Assembly: GCF_014107495.1 (NCBI RefSeq) | Contig: NZ_CP041969.1 | Coordinates: forward strand, 1,240,001-1,304,000 | From: Cohnella cholangitidis | GTDB lineage: Bacteria > Bacillota > Bacilli > Paenibacillales > Paenibacillaceae | Direction of reading: 5' to 3' | Length of the DNA stretch: 64,000 nucleotides | In this document: positions 8,472-17,411 of the stretch, in pieces | How the letters are laid out: each line of letters starts with the position of its first letter | Numbering within the stretch: the first letter of the stretch is position 1 | Position numbers and translations under genes: made by a program | The notes under the pieces: generated by a model | What the model was told of the DNA's origin: nothing | Database searches by the model: none | Seen by the model: only the letters and a program-made list of their open reading frames with translations

Positions 8472-9608
8472 TTATGTAGTAAAGTTCGTATGGTCGATTC
8501 TGGAATGGACTTCGACGCTGAACGTCGTTCTAGGATAGATTTCGTTCCATTTATCCTTTACCTTTTTCCAATGCTTAGGATATTTTCGATGCATGCGTTC
8601 CTTAATCCCCAGTAAATCCGAATTTTTCTTTTGCGAGAAAGCAATGAATCGCTCGACGGCATCCGAAATCGACTTGTTCAGTTCTTTTTCCCACTCTTCG
8701 ATCGAGGATAGCGTCACCTCCCGAGTCTCGCACTGGACGCTGGCCAAATTCAAATCCGCATTGATTTCGATGTGGACCTTCGGGTTCCCGTCTGCGTCCA
8801 AACCGATTTTCACCCGGCTATTGCTGCTAGTATTCTCGAAAGCGATCATCTGATTCGGGCCGCACGGTATCGTCTCGACGGAACCGCTCAAGCTGCCCAT
8901 CGCCCGATAGAACCCTTTCGTTTCCTTGGACTTCATTAGCCCGACAAGCCGATCCTTATCGAATGCATATATCCCTATGGTCTTTAGCAGCTTTTTTTTC
9001 TTGGCGCTAGGGTCTTCCAGCAATTGAACGGCAGGGACGTGAATGTCCGTATCTTCGTTAATCAAATGGTCATACACGTCGATCAACGTCTTTTCTTCGG
9101 TCAACGCCGTGTTTTCCCCGCCCTCCGACAACCCCCTCAAAGCCTGCGAAGTGATCGTCGCGTTCGGCATGGTCGCTTCCAGCACATCTGATGCTTTGTC
9201 TTCCGTCACATAGATTAACGTGGAGTTCCGGAACTCCCTCAACCTCCTTAAAGCCATAATATGCTTGCCGATGCCTTGTTCGGCTACGGCTTTGTTGAAC
9301 ACGACGACCGTAGCATGTCCCCATAATAGCGACCGATCGGACTTCGTCCTCATGAGCCGGGCCGCTTCGAAAAGGCTGCTTCCTTCTCCCGATAAGTAAA
9401 ACGTTCGTTCTTGCATCCCTTTAGGCTGCTGGCCGCTTGAGGACAGCAAGGAAATTTCCGCCGTGAGTTTAATCCCGTTATTCCGCCCCGCATCGATGCC
9501 GACGGTATGTACGATATGCAACTGATTCAGTTCCATGCCCCCCTTGCATCCCGAGTTCAACAAACATGCGCCGATCGCGAAAATGATAAGCCCCATCCTG
9601 GCATTCAT
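8472..9608 (-). CDS. germinant receptor lipoprotein, Ger(x)C family
   Basis: A 378-residue C subunit of a GerA-type germinant receptor in the spore inner membrane. It begins with a lipoprotein signal (lipobox LNSGC, Cys21) and continues with MELNQLHIVHTVGIDAG, the usual Ger(x)C opening. The C-terminal part (from about residue 220) contains HIEINADLNLASV, the core of the conserved C-terminal domain. The start overlaps the gerA-type stop by 4 nt, placing it last in the operon. Confidence 0.93.
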   Translation of the reverse strand: MNARMGLIIFAIGACLLNSGCKGGMELNQLHIVHTVGIDAGRNNGIKLTAEISLLSSSGQQPKGMQERTFYLSGEGSSLFEAARLMRTKSDRSLLWGHATVVVFNKAVAEQGIGKHIMALRRLREFRNSTLIYVTEDKASDVLEATMPNATITSQALRGLSEGGENTALTEEKTLIDVYDHLINEDTDIHVPAVQLLEDPSAKKKKLLKTIGIYAFDKDRLVGLMKSKETKGFYRAMGSLSGSVETIPCGPNQMIAFENTSSNSRVKIGLDADGNPKVHIEINADLNLASVQCETREVTLSSIEEWEKELNKSISDAVERFIAFSQKKNSDLLGIKERMHRKYPKHWKKVKDKWNEIYPRTTFSVEVHSRIDHTNFTT

Positions 9609-11044
9609 CTTGTCTTGCCTCGATATCGGTTATTGTTCATTGCGCGGAATAGGCTCGGCCGTTTGTTGCGGCTCGTGCTCGGGCGGCGTACGACCACGTC
9701 GGTCATCTCGCTCATATCGAAGGGAGCGGCAGGCCCGAGATAGGGGACTCCGAAAGACCGTAGCGAAGCTAAGTAAGTCAACAGCATAATTATTCCGACT
9801 GTAATGCCAACATAGCCCAGCAGGGAAGCAAGAATAGTCATCCCGAATTGGAGGGCACGAATAACGTAGTTCATCGTTGTCGGCGGCAACGTGAAGGTGC
9901 AAATTCCCGTCAACGCCGCAACGATGACCATTATCGGCGATACGATGCCGGCTTGCACGGCAGCTTGTCCCAATATGAGAGCCCCGACGATGCTAACGGC
10001 TTGTCCCACTTGCTTCGGCATGCGAATACCCGCTTCGCGCATGATCTCGAAAGCGAGCATCATGGCCGTGCTTTCGACCACCGCCGGAAAGGGAACCGGT
10101 TCTTTGGCCGCCGCGATGCTCTGCAACAACGGGGTCGGAACCAATTCGTGGTGGAAGGTTACGGTTGCCACGTAGAATGCCGGCAGAAACATGCCGATTA
10201 GTCCGCAGAATAACCGAAGAACGCGCATGGCGGAACCGATGTAATAGTTCCAAGAGTAGTCCTCGCTTACTTGGAAAGCCTGCAAAAATACGAACGGCAG
10301 CAGCAGCACGAACGGAGTACCTTGGACAAATACGGCAATTCTTCCATCCAGCAACGCTCCGACGACCCGATCGGGTCGTTCGGTCGATTCGATAAGAGGA
10401 AACATCGTCCCTCGATTATCCGTGATCCATTCCTCGATGTCATTGCTGCGCAATACCGCGTCTTCCGATATTTCTCCGATTCTGCGGTGTACTTCTCCGA
10501 GAATGGCCGCGTTCGTAATCCCTCCGACGGAAAGAATCGCAATCGTGGTCTTGCTTAAGTACCCGCAGTTCCGAAATTCGACTCTCAAGCTAGGCGCGCG
10601 AAAATGAAATCGGACTAATGCTAAGTTATTGAACAAGGATTCGGTAAACCCGCTCCTCGGACCCTTTACGGTTGCTTCGCTCGGAGGCTCGTCCACGTTG
10701 CGCAGCTGTACGCCCATCGTATCTATCGCAACGCCGTATGCAGGCTCCTTGAAGAGCAATACCGTCATTCCCGACACGAGGCAATCGGCTACTTCCTCGA
10801 TGGAGCTTAGTTTGGAATCCGTGCGAAAAGCCGGAAACAACGGCTTGTCTTCCAAGTACAGTACGAGCGTCTGCTCAAGCCTTCGGGTGTCGGTTAATCC
10901 TTCTAGATAACAGACCGTTATGGCCTTTCCATGTCCATTGGAAGTATCCGACATGACTAAATCTTCCGTGCCTTGCATCCTTTGAAGTAACGCCCGCTTG
11001 TTCACAGCCGCGTCATCGGACAAAACCGTTCGTTTCCCGTTCAT
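9605..11044 (-). CDS. germinant receptor A subunit, GerA family
   Basis: A 479-residue protein. The soluble N-terminal domain (about 1-240) includes LEGLTDTRRLEQTL and KGPRSGFTESLFNNLALVR, a strongly conserved GerA signature. The C-terminal half holds membrane segments with PAFYVATVTFHHELVPTPLL and the conserved AFEIMREAGIRMPKQVG. It forms the germinant-sensing receptor and nutrient-gated channel with the B and C subunits. It overlaps the neighbouring genes by 4 nt on both sides. The germinant is unknown. Confidence 0.95.
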   Translation of the reverse strand: MNGKRTVLSDDAAVNKRALLQRMQGTEDLVMSDTSNGHGKAITVCYLEGLTDTRRLEQTLVLYLEDKPLFPAFRTDSKLSSIEEVADCLVSGMTVLLFKEPAYGVAIDTMGVQLRNVDEPPSEATVKGPRSGFTESLFNNLALVRFHFRAPSLRVEFRNCGYLSKTTIAILSVGGITNAAILGEVHRRIGEISEDAVLRSNDIEEWITDNRGTMFPLIESTERPDRVVGALLDGRIAVFVQGTPFVLLLPFVFLQAFQVSEDYSWNYYIGSAMRVLRLFCGLIGMFLPAFYVATVTFHHELVPTPLLQSIAAAKEPVPFPAVVESTAMMLAFEIMREAGIRMPKQVGQAVSIVGALILGQAAVQAGIVSPIMVIVAALTGICTFTLPPTTMNYVIRALQFGMTILASLLGYVGITVGIIMLLTYLASLRSFGVPYLGPAAPFDMSEMTDVVVRRPSTSRNKRPSLFRAMNNNRYRGKTR

Positions 11045-12144
11045 GAGTTCACCCGCCTGTTGTGGCTATCTTTTCTTATAAGCGCAACCATAAGCAGCAG
11101 ACTCGGAGCGAATAGCTGGAACGATAAGAAGTACAAAGCCTGTTTGTCGTAAAAGCTGGCCAGCTCGATTAAACCCCACACTTTGTACTTGGAACATAGA
11201 ACGAATCCGCATGCCAACGGCAAGAGAAACAAGCGGGGCTTGCGGATTCGCAGCACCTCCTTAAGACCTTGAACCGCTGCCCAGAAATAAACGGTAATTT
11301 TGACGAACGAGCTCATGACCCACACGGCGACGAGCGCCGCATCGAACCTTTCGATATTGCGAAACAACTTAATGTTCTGGATTAAGCTTACGATGGGATA
11401 AGTGAACGTTTCGGTCGCCCGCGCGCCGAACAGCATTGTACAGGAGAGAACGGACAAGAGCATGAGAAGCGTAGTAATCCCGACTGCCCCGGTCGCGTAC
11501 GCCGTCGTCCTTTTGGTTTTGCGCACATGCTGAATAACCATGGATATGCACATCAGATCTCCGAACCAAGAGCCGGAGAGGATCAGGCCGTTAAGAGGTT
11601 TAATCATTCCTTCCTCCAATACGGGGAGCAAATATTCGGGGCTATACTGGTTGACCAACAGCAAATAGATGGCCAGAAACGTAATAGCCGTAACGAAGAA
11701 AATAATTTCCGACACGCGCGCGAAAACTTCCAGACCATGATAGACCGCATAAAGACACATAACGGCTCCAGCGACCAAGTACCAAGTTTGAGGAGTGACG
11801 GGATTGAGCGCGATAGTAAAAAACTGGGCGAATTCCCTCAATACCCACGAAGTAATATCCAAGAAGTAAAAGGCGAAAGCCAATGCGAGCACGCCTCCGA
11901 GCAAAGGCCCAAGCAGATGCATGCAAAGCTTGATCAGGCTTTTGTCCGGGTGCAGGCGGTTCAACCATAAGAAAACGAATACGTTCAACAATCCGACCGC
12001 CCCTCCGGCCAGAACCAAATACCAAGAATTCCGTTCCGCATAACGGGCTAACGTCGCAGGGGCGTACAGACTCGATGTTCCTAACGAGGAGATCACGATC
12101 AAAGACATCAATTGTATATTGCTGACTGTAATCCGCCGTTCCAT
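11041..12144 (-). CDS. germinant receptor B subunit, spore germination permease (GerAB/GerKB family)
   Basis: A 367-residue integral membrane protein with about ten membrane segments, of the APC-superfamily spore germination permease group. In GerAB proteins this subunit binds the amino-acid germinant. The start at 12144 is chosen over 12168 because AGGAAGG lies 6-7 nt upstream. It is first in the operon (B-A-C order), whereas the common order begins with A. The stop overlaps the A-subunit start by 4 nt. Confidence 0.93.
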   Translation of the reverse strand: MERRITVSNIQLMSLIVISSLGTSSLYAPATLARYAERNSWYLVLAGGAVGLLNVFVFLWLNRLHPDKSLIKLCMHLLGPLLGGVLALAFAFYFLDITSWVLREFAQFFTIALNPVTPQTWYLVAGAVMCLYAVYHGLEVFARVSEIIFFVTAITFLAIYLLLVNQYSPEYLLPVLEEGMIKPLNGLILSGSWFGDLMCISMVIQHVRKTKRTTAYATGAVGITTLLMLLSVLSCTMLFGARATETFTYPIVSLIQNIKLFRNIERFDAALVAVWVMSSFVKITVYFWAAVQGLKEVLRIRKPRLFLLPLACGFVLCSKYKVWGLIELASFYDKQALYFLSFQLFAPSLLLMVALIRKDSHNRRVNS

Positions 12145-12169
12145 ATCGTTCCTTCCTTTCCAATGCATT

Positions 12170-12198
12170 CAGTATGCGCTCTAGCCTGCGAAATATGC
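12170..12198 (-). promoter_or_regulatory. sigma-G-like forespore promoter of the ger operon
   Basis: On the minus strand GCATA (12194-12198), a 17-nt spacer and CATACTG (12170-12176) closely match the sigma-G pattern (GYATR, then CATnnTA). It lies just before the first gene of the germinant-receptor operon, where forespore-specific transcription is expected. Confidence 0.6.
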
Positions 12199-12250
12199 TC
12201 CGCATAATCCTTGGAGAGAGAGTGGAATGCTAGCCGAAAGAGGTGTGGAT

Positions 12251-12466
12251 ATGAATGCCAAAGCGTGTTCGATCGCTTATGCGTTGTCCGGCATATGGCT
12301 TTTCCTAGTGTACGCATGGATGTCCGATTACCATTGGTTCAGATCGCTCTCCATCGGTACCTGGGGATTCCTCCTTGTCGACGCGATTACGTTAGCGCCC
12401 GTTATTCTGATCTTGCTCGTCGCGGACCGGTTTCAGCCCGCCGGGAAATCCGGCAATCCTCGCTAA
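12251..12466 (+). CDS. small two-segment membrane protein of unknown function
   Basis: A 71-residue protein with two hydrophobic segments (about 8-24 and 38-58), separated by a short loop containing SDYHWFRSLSIG and ending in a polar tail. AGAGGTG lies before the ATG at 12251. It is divergent from the ger operon, so a sporulation link is possible but unproven. I do not recognise the family. Codon use looks normal for the window, and a terminator-like hairpin follows 30 nt after its stop. Confidence 0.55.
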   Translation: MNAKACSIAYALSGIWLFLVYAWMSDYHWFRSLSIGTWGFLLVDAITLAPVILILLVADRFQPAGKSGNPR

Positions 12467-12490
12467 AGGGAACCCGGCGCAATTACGCGC

Positions 12491-12519
12491 AATAAAAAGA
12501 ACCGCCCGGAAGCGGTTCT
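12491..12519 (-). terminator. intrinsic terminator of the SLH-domain gene
   Basis: 8-bp stem (AGAACCGC at 12498-12505 with its complement at 12512-12519). On the minus strand it is followed by TTTTTATT. Confidence 0.8.
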
Positions 12520-12543
12520 CTTGTTCGTAAGCATGTATAGAAG

Positions 12544-13791
12544 TTATGCCAAAATTTCGATCGATTGAACGAGATTATTGGTCCCCTTGACGACCACGTT
12601 CAAGTTAGGCGACAGAACGCCGGAATTTCCGGTAATCGTAACGTTGGGATCTACGTTGTAGATGATCGAATTGATCGTGCCGTTCACCTCTTTGATCAGC
12701 GCGATCGTAGCGATTTTGCCTTGCGCGTTTAACGTGAACGAGCTCACTTTTCCGGAATCGGCCAATTGCACGTTCGCTTCCGCAGCTTTGGTGACCTCGA
12801 TGAACACCGCTTTGCCTTGGAAAGTACGCACGAGCGCCTCGTCGCCGACTTGCAGGGCGGACAACGGTGCTTTGACATCCTTGCGGAAAATAAACACGTT
12901 GGCGTCTACCGGAACCTGAACCGTCGTATTATCCGCTTTTTTCACGGTAAGGGTACCGTTAGCAATCGCTTGAATCGACCCGGTAATCGCTTGCGCGTTC
13001 TGATCTTCCGGAAGCTGTTGATCGACCCGATCCAGCAAAGCCGCCAGCTCGGCGCGCGTTACGGGACGGTTAGGCTGGAACGTGTTGTCGTTGTATCCCG
13101 TGATCAAGTTCTTCTCGAGAGCAACCGCAATGTACCCTACCGAACCGGCAGGAATTTGTTTCGCGTCGCGGAACGGCAATACCGCATCCATCTTCTGCTT
13201 CGCCTCCGCGTCCAGCTTCATGGCTTTGACGAGCAAGACGGACGCCCACAGACGGTTAGCCGGCTTATCCGCTTGGATCGAGACTTCCGTCTCGGAGAAG
13301 AGATCGTTCTCGAGCGCTACGGTTACGTATCCGACTGCCCAGCCGTATTTTTTCTTCAATTGGTCGAAATCTTTGAAGTTAAGGTTGGCATTCATGTTCT
13401 CCGGCTTCTCCGCTTCTTCCTTCAATCCCAGAAGTCGTACGGCGGCTACCAAAGCTTCGATTCTCGTAATGTTGTTGCGAGGCTTGAAGCTTCCGTCCTC
13501 GTAACCGTTAAACACGCCTTGCGCGGCAAGCCGGATAATATGGTCGTACGCCCATTTCCATTCCTTCTCGTTCAGATCGCCGAAATCAAGGTTGATTTCG
13601 ACTTTGGATTTGTTATTTTTTTTATCGTCTTTATCGTTATCTTTCCGGTCGTCCCAGGAGCTATTTTTCCAATCGTTATTACCGTGCTTGTTTTTCGCGG
13701 AAGCCATCGCTCCCGTCGCGCCTCCTACCAGCATCGTGAGCGCCAGCGTAGCGGCAGCCGTTTTTTTCAAGATCGGTGGATTTAATTTCAT
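12544..13791 (-). CDS. S-layer homology (SLH) domain protein
   Basis: A 415-residue secreted, cell-wall-attached protein. A Sec signal peptide (about 1-30) is followed by a low-complexity Asn/Asp/Lys segment (about 33-62). Three SLH repeats follow at about 70-120, 140-195 and 210-262, with the typical VFNGYEDGSFKPRNNITRIEA and LITGYNDNTFQPNRPVTRAE. SLH triplets bind pyruvylated secondary wall polymer. The remaining 150 residues are beta-rich, Val/Ile/Thr-rich and not recognised. The start at 13791 is chosen because AAGGAGAG lies upstream; an earlier in-frame ATG at 13824 has no such site. The leader is long and structured (see 13906-13959). Confidence 0.9.
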   Translation of the reverse strand: MKLNPPILKKTAAATLALTMLVGGATGAMASAKNKHGNNDWKNSSWDDRKDNDKDDKKNNKSKVEINLDFGDLNEKEWKWAYDHIIRLAAQGVFNGYEDGSFKPRNNITRIEALVAAVRLLGLKEEAEKPENMNANLNFKDFDQLKKKYGWAVGYVTVALENDLFSETEVSIQADKPANRLWASVLLVKAMKLDAEAKQKMDAVLPFRDAKQIPAGSVGYIAVALEKNLITGYNDNTFQPNRPVTRAELAALLDRVDQQLPEDQNAQAITGSIQAIANGTLTVKKADNTTVQVPVDANVFIFRKDVKAPLSALQVGDEALVRTFQGKAVFIEVTKAAEANVQLADSGKVSSFTLNAQGKIATIALIKEVNGTINSIIYNVDPNVTITGNSGVLSPNLNVVVKGTNNLVQSIEILA

Positions 13792-13905
13792 GTATAAATC
13801 TCTCCTTCGCAAGTAAGTATTCACGGATTAAACCCGCATGCCTATACTTTTCGAGGGATAAATCGAATATTAGAGGGTCCTAGGCGGAAAATAAGCCTTA
13901 AGTAC

Positions 13906-13959
13906 GGGATCGGTCCCACTTCTCCCAGCCTTTCGGCCCTGAGGCCGACTTGGAAAGGC
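13906..13959. promoter_or_regulatory. structured region upstream of the SLH gene and pdaA, type not identified
   Basis: Nested inverted repeats: GCCTTTC (13928-13934) pairs with GAAAGGC (13953-13959), enclosing GGCC-ctga-GGCC (13935-13946). A GGGATCGGTCCC hairpin lies beside it (13906-13917). On the minus strand it lies 115-170 nt before the SLH start; on the plus strand it lies 70-120 nt before pdaA. It has no U-tract and does not match the c-di-GMP, c-di-AMP or other riboswitch patterns I know. Confidence 0.45.
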
Positions 13960-14027
13960 ATGAATAATTTTGTTCCATTCGTTTCAAGGTATATAGATAC
14001 CATTTCCAAGAGGAGTGAACGTCGTTC

Positions 14028-14813
14028 ATGCCCAGCTTAAAAATCATCTTGAATCTAACGGCCGCGATCTGCATGCTCTTCGCCGGAAGCGCGTCCGCGC
14101 AAACTAACGATACACCTTATCATTTCGGCTTCAAGAAGAGCCGGAACGGGAACCTGCCGTCGATCGCGGATGAAGGTTTCATGAACGTCCTTCGGCAGCA
14201 TGACGCCATTTTTCTTGGAAATACGCAGAACAAAGAGTTGTATTTGACCTTCGACAACGGCTACGAGAACGGTTATACTCCCCGCATACTGGATGTTCTC
14301 CGGGACAAGAGCGTGCCCGCGGCATTTTTCGTAACAGGCCACTTCGTTAAGGAACAGCCCGAATTGATAAGCCGAATGGCCAAGGAAGGCCATATTATCG
14401 GCAACCATTCCTGGAGTCACCCGGATATGAGCCGGATCGGCGCCGATCGCATCCGCGGCGAAATGGACAAAGTCAAAGCCGGAGTCGCTGAACTCACTAA
14501 TCAGCCGGAAATGCGGTATATGCGTCCGCCGCGGGGCATCTTTAGCGGCCGAATGCTCGGCGCTTGCCGGGAGCTCGGGTACACCGGCGTATTCTGGTCG
14601 ATCGCTTACCGGGATTGGGACGTCAACCGTCAGCAAGGCTGGCATTACGCCTACGAAAGCGTCATGAGCCAGTTGCATCCGGGCGCCGTCATCCTGCTCC
14701 ACTCCGTTTCGCGGGACAATGCCGAAGCGCTGGCCCGAATCATCGACGACGCGAGGAAGCAAGGCTACGAATTCCACAATCTGGACCGCCTCACTTCGAG
14801 AACATACCGTTAA
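14028..14813 (+). CDS. pdaA: PdaA-type N-acetylmuramic acid deacetylase
   Basis: A 261-residue secreted deacetylase needed for muramic delta-lactam formation in spore cortex. A signal peptide (about 1-24) is followed by YHFGFKKSRNGNLPSI, a PdaA-specific opening. The NodB domain has TFDNGYENGYTP (the PdaA form of the metal/catalytic motif), HSWSHPDM (zinc-binding His pair), MRPPRGIFS, and LLHSVSRDNAEAL near the end. Length equals typical PdaA. The gene is monocistronic, with a terminator after it. Confidence 0.94.
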   Translation: MPSLKIILNLTAAICMLFAGSASAQTNDTPYHFGFKKSRNGNLPSIADEGFMNVLRQHDAIFLGNTQNKELYLTFDNGYENGYTPRILDVLRDKSVPAAFFVTGHFVKEQPELISRMAKEGHIIGNHSWSHPDMSRIGADRIRGEMDKVKAGVAELTNQPEMRYMRPPRGIFSGRMLGACRELGYTGVFWSIAYRDWDVNRQQGWHYAYESVMSQLHPGAVILLHSVSRDNAEALARIIDDARKQGYEFHNLDRLTSRTYR

Positions 14814-14852
14814 GCCGAGACCGCAAACGAGCGAGCGGTGCGGATCAAAACA

Positions 14853-14885
14853 GGGACTATCCCATTCGGGATAGTCCCTTCATAT
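14853..14885 (+). terminator. intrinsic terminator of pdaA
   Basis: 11-bp perfect stem GGGACTATCCC (14853-14863) with its complement (14868-14878), loop ATTC, then TTCATATT. Confidence 0.8.
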
Positions 14886-14890
14886 TCATC

Positions 14891-14938
14891 AAAGAAATCC
14901 CGCCTTAGTGCGCATTGTTAAGAAGCGCGGCGGGATTT
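14891..14938 (-). terminator. intrinsic terminator of the helicase gene
   Basis: Stem AAATCCCGCC (14895-14904) with its complement (14929-14938); a GCGC inner pair is also possible. On the minus strand TTTCTTTG follows. It lies 16 nt after the helicase stop. Confidence 0.7.
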
Positions 14939-14953
14939 ATCGGCTAATGCCAT

Positions 14954-16486
14954 CTATTCTTTTTTATCCGTAGAAGCAACCTCGCGCTTCTCCTTCAACC
15001 ATTTCGGAGCGCCTTTGTTTTTCTTGTCCCTCGCCCGTTCCGCTTTGGCTTTCGCTGGCTTGACCGGCTCTTTCGCCGGAGCTTTAGCCGGAGCCTTGAC
15101 CGTCGGTTTCGCCGCATTCGCGGGAGCGGATGTCACCGGATGAACGGCTTTGTCGGCCGCCTTCTTCGGTTGGGACGTACTCCCTTTCCTCTCGGGAGCT
15201 TCCTTAGGCTTGCTCGCCGGTTGGGGCTTGAGAGTCGCCAAGTATTCCGCTTTGGATTTCCATACCGGGCGTCCGTCCTTCGCCTCTTGGCCGCCGCCGG
15301 ATTGCGGTATCTTCTCAACGGCCGAGCCCCTCTTAGCGATGCCTTCTTCCAAGGATACGACTCGGCCTTCGTATAACATCTTCGGCTGTACTTGGATGTT
15401 TAACTGTTTTTCCAGCTTGTCGATAATGAATCTTTCTTCCGGCGCGATCAGCGTGATCGACGTTCCCTCTCGTCCCATCCTCGCCGTTCTCCCCGAACGG
15501 TGCACGTAGTGATCGGCGTCGAGGGCGGGCTCGAACTGGATGACGAGAGGCAATCCCGGAAGATCCAAGCCTCTAGCGGCAACGTCCGTAGCGATCAGCA
15601 GCTTCGTGCGGCCTTTGCGGAACCGTTGCATCACTTCGCCGCGTTCTTGGCCGCGCGTATCTCCGTAGAGCGCATCCACGGAAACGCCCTCGTACCGCAG
15701 CTTCGCGAGCAGTTCCCCGATTTTCTCCGTATCGTTAACGAACAGGAGCGCCGATGACGGCTTCATATGCCGAACGACTTTTCGGATCAGATCGATTTTC
15801 TCCCGGCGATCGCTCAAGAAGTACCAGTGCTGCAGCGTCGAAGAGAGTCCGTTCTCGTTTTCCTTCTCCGTCACGTCGGATACCCATGGGTCCTTCTGCC
15901 ATTTTCTCTCCGCGTCCTTCATCGCTTCCGATCGGGTCGCGGATACGAATACGGTTTGCCGGTCGCGGGAGCATTGCCGCATCAATTGTTCCACGTCGTT
16001 CTTCCCGCCGAGCGAGAACACCCGGTCCGTCTCGTCTATGACGACGGAAGCCACCGAATGCAACGACAGCTTGCGGGTATTCGCAACCTCGCGCACCCGC
16101 CCGGGCGTGCCTACGATGAGCGCGGGCTTGCTCTTCATTCGTTCCAATTGGCGAGCTAGAGAAGCTCCCCCGATCAATGCGGTCGCTTTAATGCCTAACG
16201 GCTGTCCGTACGTTTCCGCCTCGCGCATGATCTGCATCGCCAGCTCTTGCGTCGGCGCGAGGATCAGCGCTTGCGTCTCCCGCCGGGAGCCGTCGATCTT
16301 TTGCAGCACCGGCAGCAGATAAGCAAGCGTTTTACCGGTCCCCGTCGGAGACACCAGCACGCCATCCTTGCCGCTCAGCAACGCGGGCAACGCTTGGCTT
16401 TGCACTTCCGACGGCTCCGAAATCCCGTTAGCCGCCAGCTTGTCCGCAAGCACCTCGTTTAACCCCAGTTCTTTGAAACCCATCAT
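14954..16486 (-). CDS. DEAD-box ATP-dependent RNA helicase
   Basis: A 510-residue RNA helicase with both RecA-like cores. A Q-motif region (GISEPSEVQSQALPALLSG) comes first, then motif I SPTGTGKT, Ib TPGRVRE, motif II DETD (a variant of DEAD), motif III SAT, and motif VI HRSGRTARMGR. After about residue 400 comes a Lys/Pro/Ala-rich low-complexity tail of about 110 residues, probably an RNA-binding extension. It resembles the YfmL/CshB group, involved in ribosome assembly or cold-related RNA remodelling. The ribosome site is weak, and either ATG of the initial pair could be used. Confidence 0.92.
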   Translation of the reverse strand: MMGFKELGLNEVLADKLAANGISEPSEVQSQALPALLSGKDGVLVSPTGTGKTLAYLLPVLQKIDGSRRETQALILAPTQELAMQIMREAETYGQPLGIKATALIGGASLARQLERMKSKPALIVGTPGRVREVANTRKLSLHSVASVVIDETDRVFSLGGKNDVEQLMRQCSRDRQTVFVSATRSEAMKDAERKWQKDPWVSDVTEKENENGLSSTLQHWYFLSDRREKIDLIRKVVRHMKPSSALLFVNDTEKIGELLAKLRYEGVSVDALYGDTRGQERGEVMQRFRKGRTKLLIATDVAARGLDLPGLPLVIQFEPALDADHYVHRSGRTARMGREGTSITLIAPEERFIIDKLEKQLNIQVQPKMLYEGRVVSLEEGIAKRGSAVEKIPQSGGGQEAKDGRPVWKSKAEYLATLKPQPASKPKEAPERKGSTSQPKKAADKAVHPVTSAPANAAKPTVKAPAKAPAKEPVKPAKAKAERARDKKNKGAPKWLKEKREVASTDKKE

Positions 16487-16525
16487 CCCAACCCCAGTCT
16501 TCTTGTTATCGCTAAGTTCGCCTGC

Positions 16526-17311
16526 TTATTTCTTATTCATTAAACGTCCGAAGAGCGCATTGCCGATCCGAGGAAACGCCTGCATGAACTTCACGCCGAC
16601 CGAGGCTGTCCAAGGCAAATCAAGCTCAGGCTTGCGCCGCTCGATGACGGATACGATCGCTCCGGCGACTTTGTCCGGCGACATCATGAACCATTTGATA
16701 TTGCGAACGTAATTTCCTTCGGGATCGGCGCGATCGAAGAACGGCGTATCGATCGGTCCCGGGTTCACGGCGGACACCCGCACTCCCGAGCCGAGCAACT
16801 CTTGGCGCAATGCGTTCGTAAATCCGAGTACCGCATGCTTGGTAGCGGAGTAGGCGGTGGACTTCGCCGTTGCCATTTTGCCCGCCATGGAGGCCACGTT
16901 AACGATATGTCCTTGTCCGGCTTGAAGCATGGACGGCAATACCGCGCGCGCGCAGCGTACCGTGCCCAAGAAGTTCACGTCCATCATGTCGCTGAAATCG
17001 TCTATCCGGGTTTCCGTAAAAGGAATAAATTCCCCGTACCCGGCATTATTGAGCAACACGTCAATTTTACCGTATCGGGCAAGCACTTGCGAGACTACCT
17101 GTTCGACCTGCTCGTCCGACGTAACATCCATTTCGTATACGGCATGTTCCCCTCGAATCGATGCGGCCAGCTCCAGCATTTTTTCCCGCGACCGGGCCGT
17201 TAGTACGGGAATAGCTCCCCGCTCGGCAAGAAGCTTGGCGACGAGTGCCCCGATCCCGCTAGATGCTCCGGTAATTAACACGACTTTGTTTTGCAGCGCT
17301 ACTCTCATCAT
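16526..17311 (-). CDS. SDR family NAD(P)-dependent oxidoreductase
   Basis: A 261-residue classical short-chain dehydrogenase. It has the cofactor motif TGASSGIG, NNAGYGE, an active-site serine in NVASMAGK, and the catalytic YSATK. The PGPIDTPFFDR segment follows. The C-terminal region (VIERRKPELDLPW) matches the usual SDR extension seen in acyl or steroid-type enzymes, but the substrate is unknown. The start at 17311 has GGAGGGG just upstream; the longer open frame upstream lacks such a site. A CCTCCGAGGAGG palindrome covers that ribosome site and might modulate it. Confidence 0.9.
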   Translation of the reverse strand: MMRVALQNKVVLITGASSGIGALVAKLLAERGAIPVLTARSREKMLELAASIRGEHAVYEMDVTSDEQVEQVVSQVLARYGKIDVLLNNAGYGEFIPFTETRIDDFSDMMDVNFLGTVRCARAVLPSMLQAGQGHIVNVASMAGKMATAKSTAYSATKHAVLGFTNALRQELLGSGVRVSAVNPGPIDTPFFDRADPEGNYVRNIKWFMMSPDKVAGAIVSVIERRKPELDLPWTASVGVKFMQAFPRIGNALFGRLMNKK

Positions 17312-17411
17312 TACCCCTCCTCGGAGGAAATAAGCAGGCAAGGCAATAGATCCTGCACCATGAAAAAAGCCCTGGCCGGGGCGGACGAGCAACCTTATAA
17401 GATCGTATGTA

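Noticed and set aside
12766..13785. A 339-residue open frame opposite the SLH gene
   Set aside because: Antisense shadow of a clear coding gene, with an improbable composition and no ribosome site.
13906..13959. c-di-GMP or c-di-AMP riboswitch before the SLH gene
   Set aside because: None of the conserved blocks of these classes could be found on either strand.
17301..17325. Riboswitch or thermosensor over the SDR ribosome site
   Set aside because: Only a short CCTCCGAGGAGG palindrome is present; too little structure for a claim.
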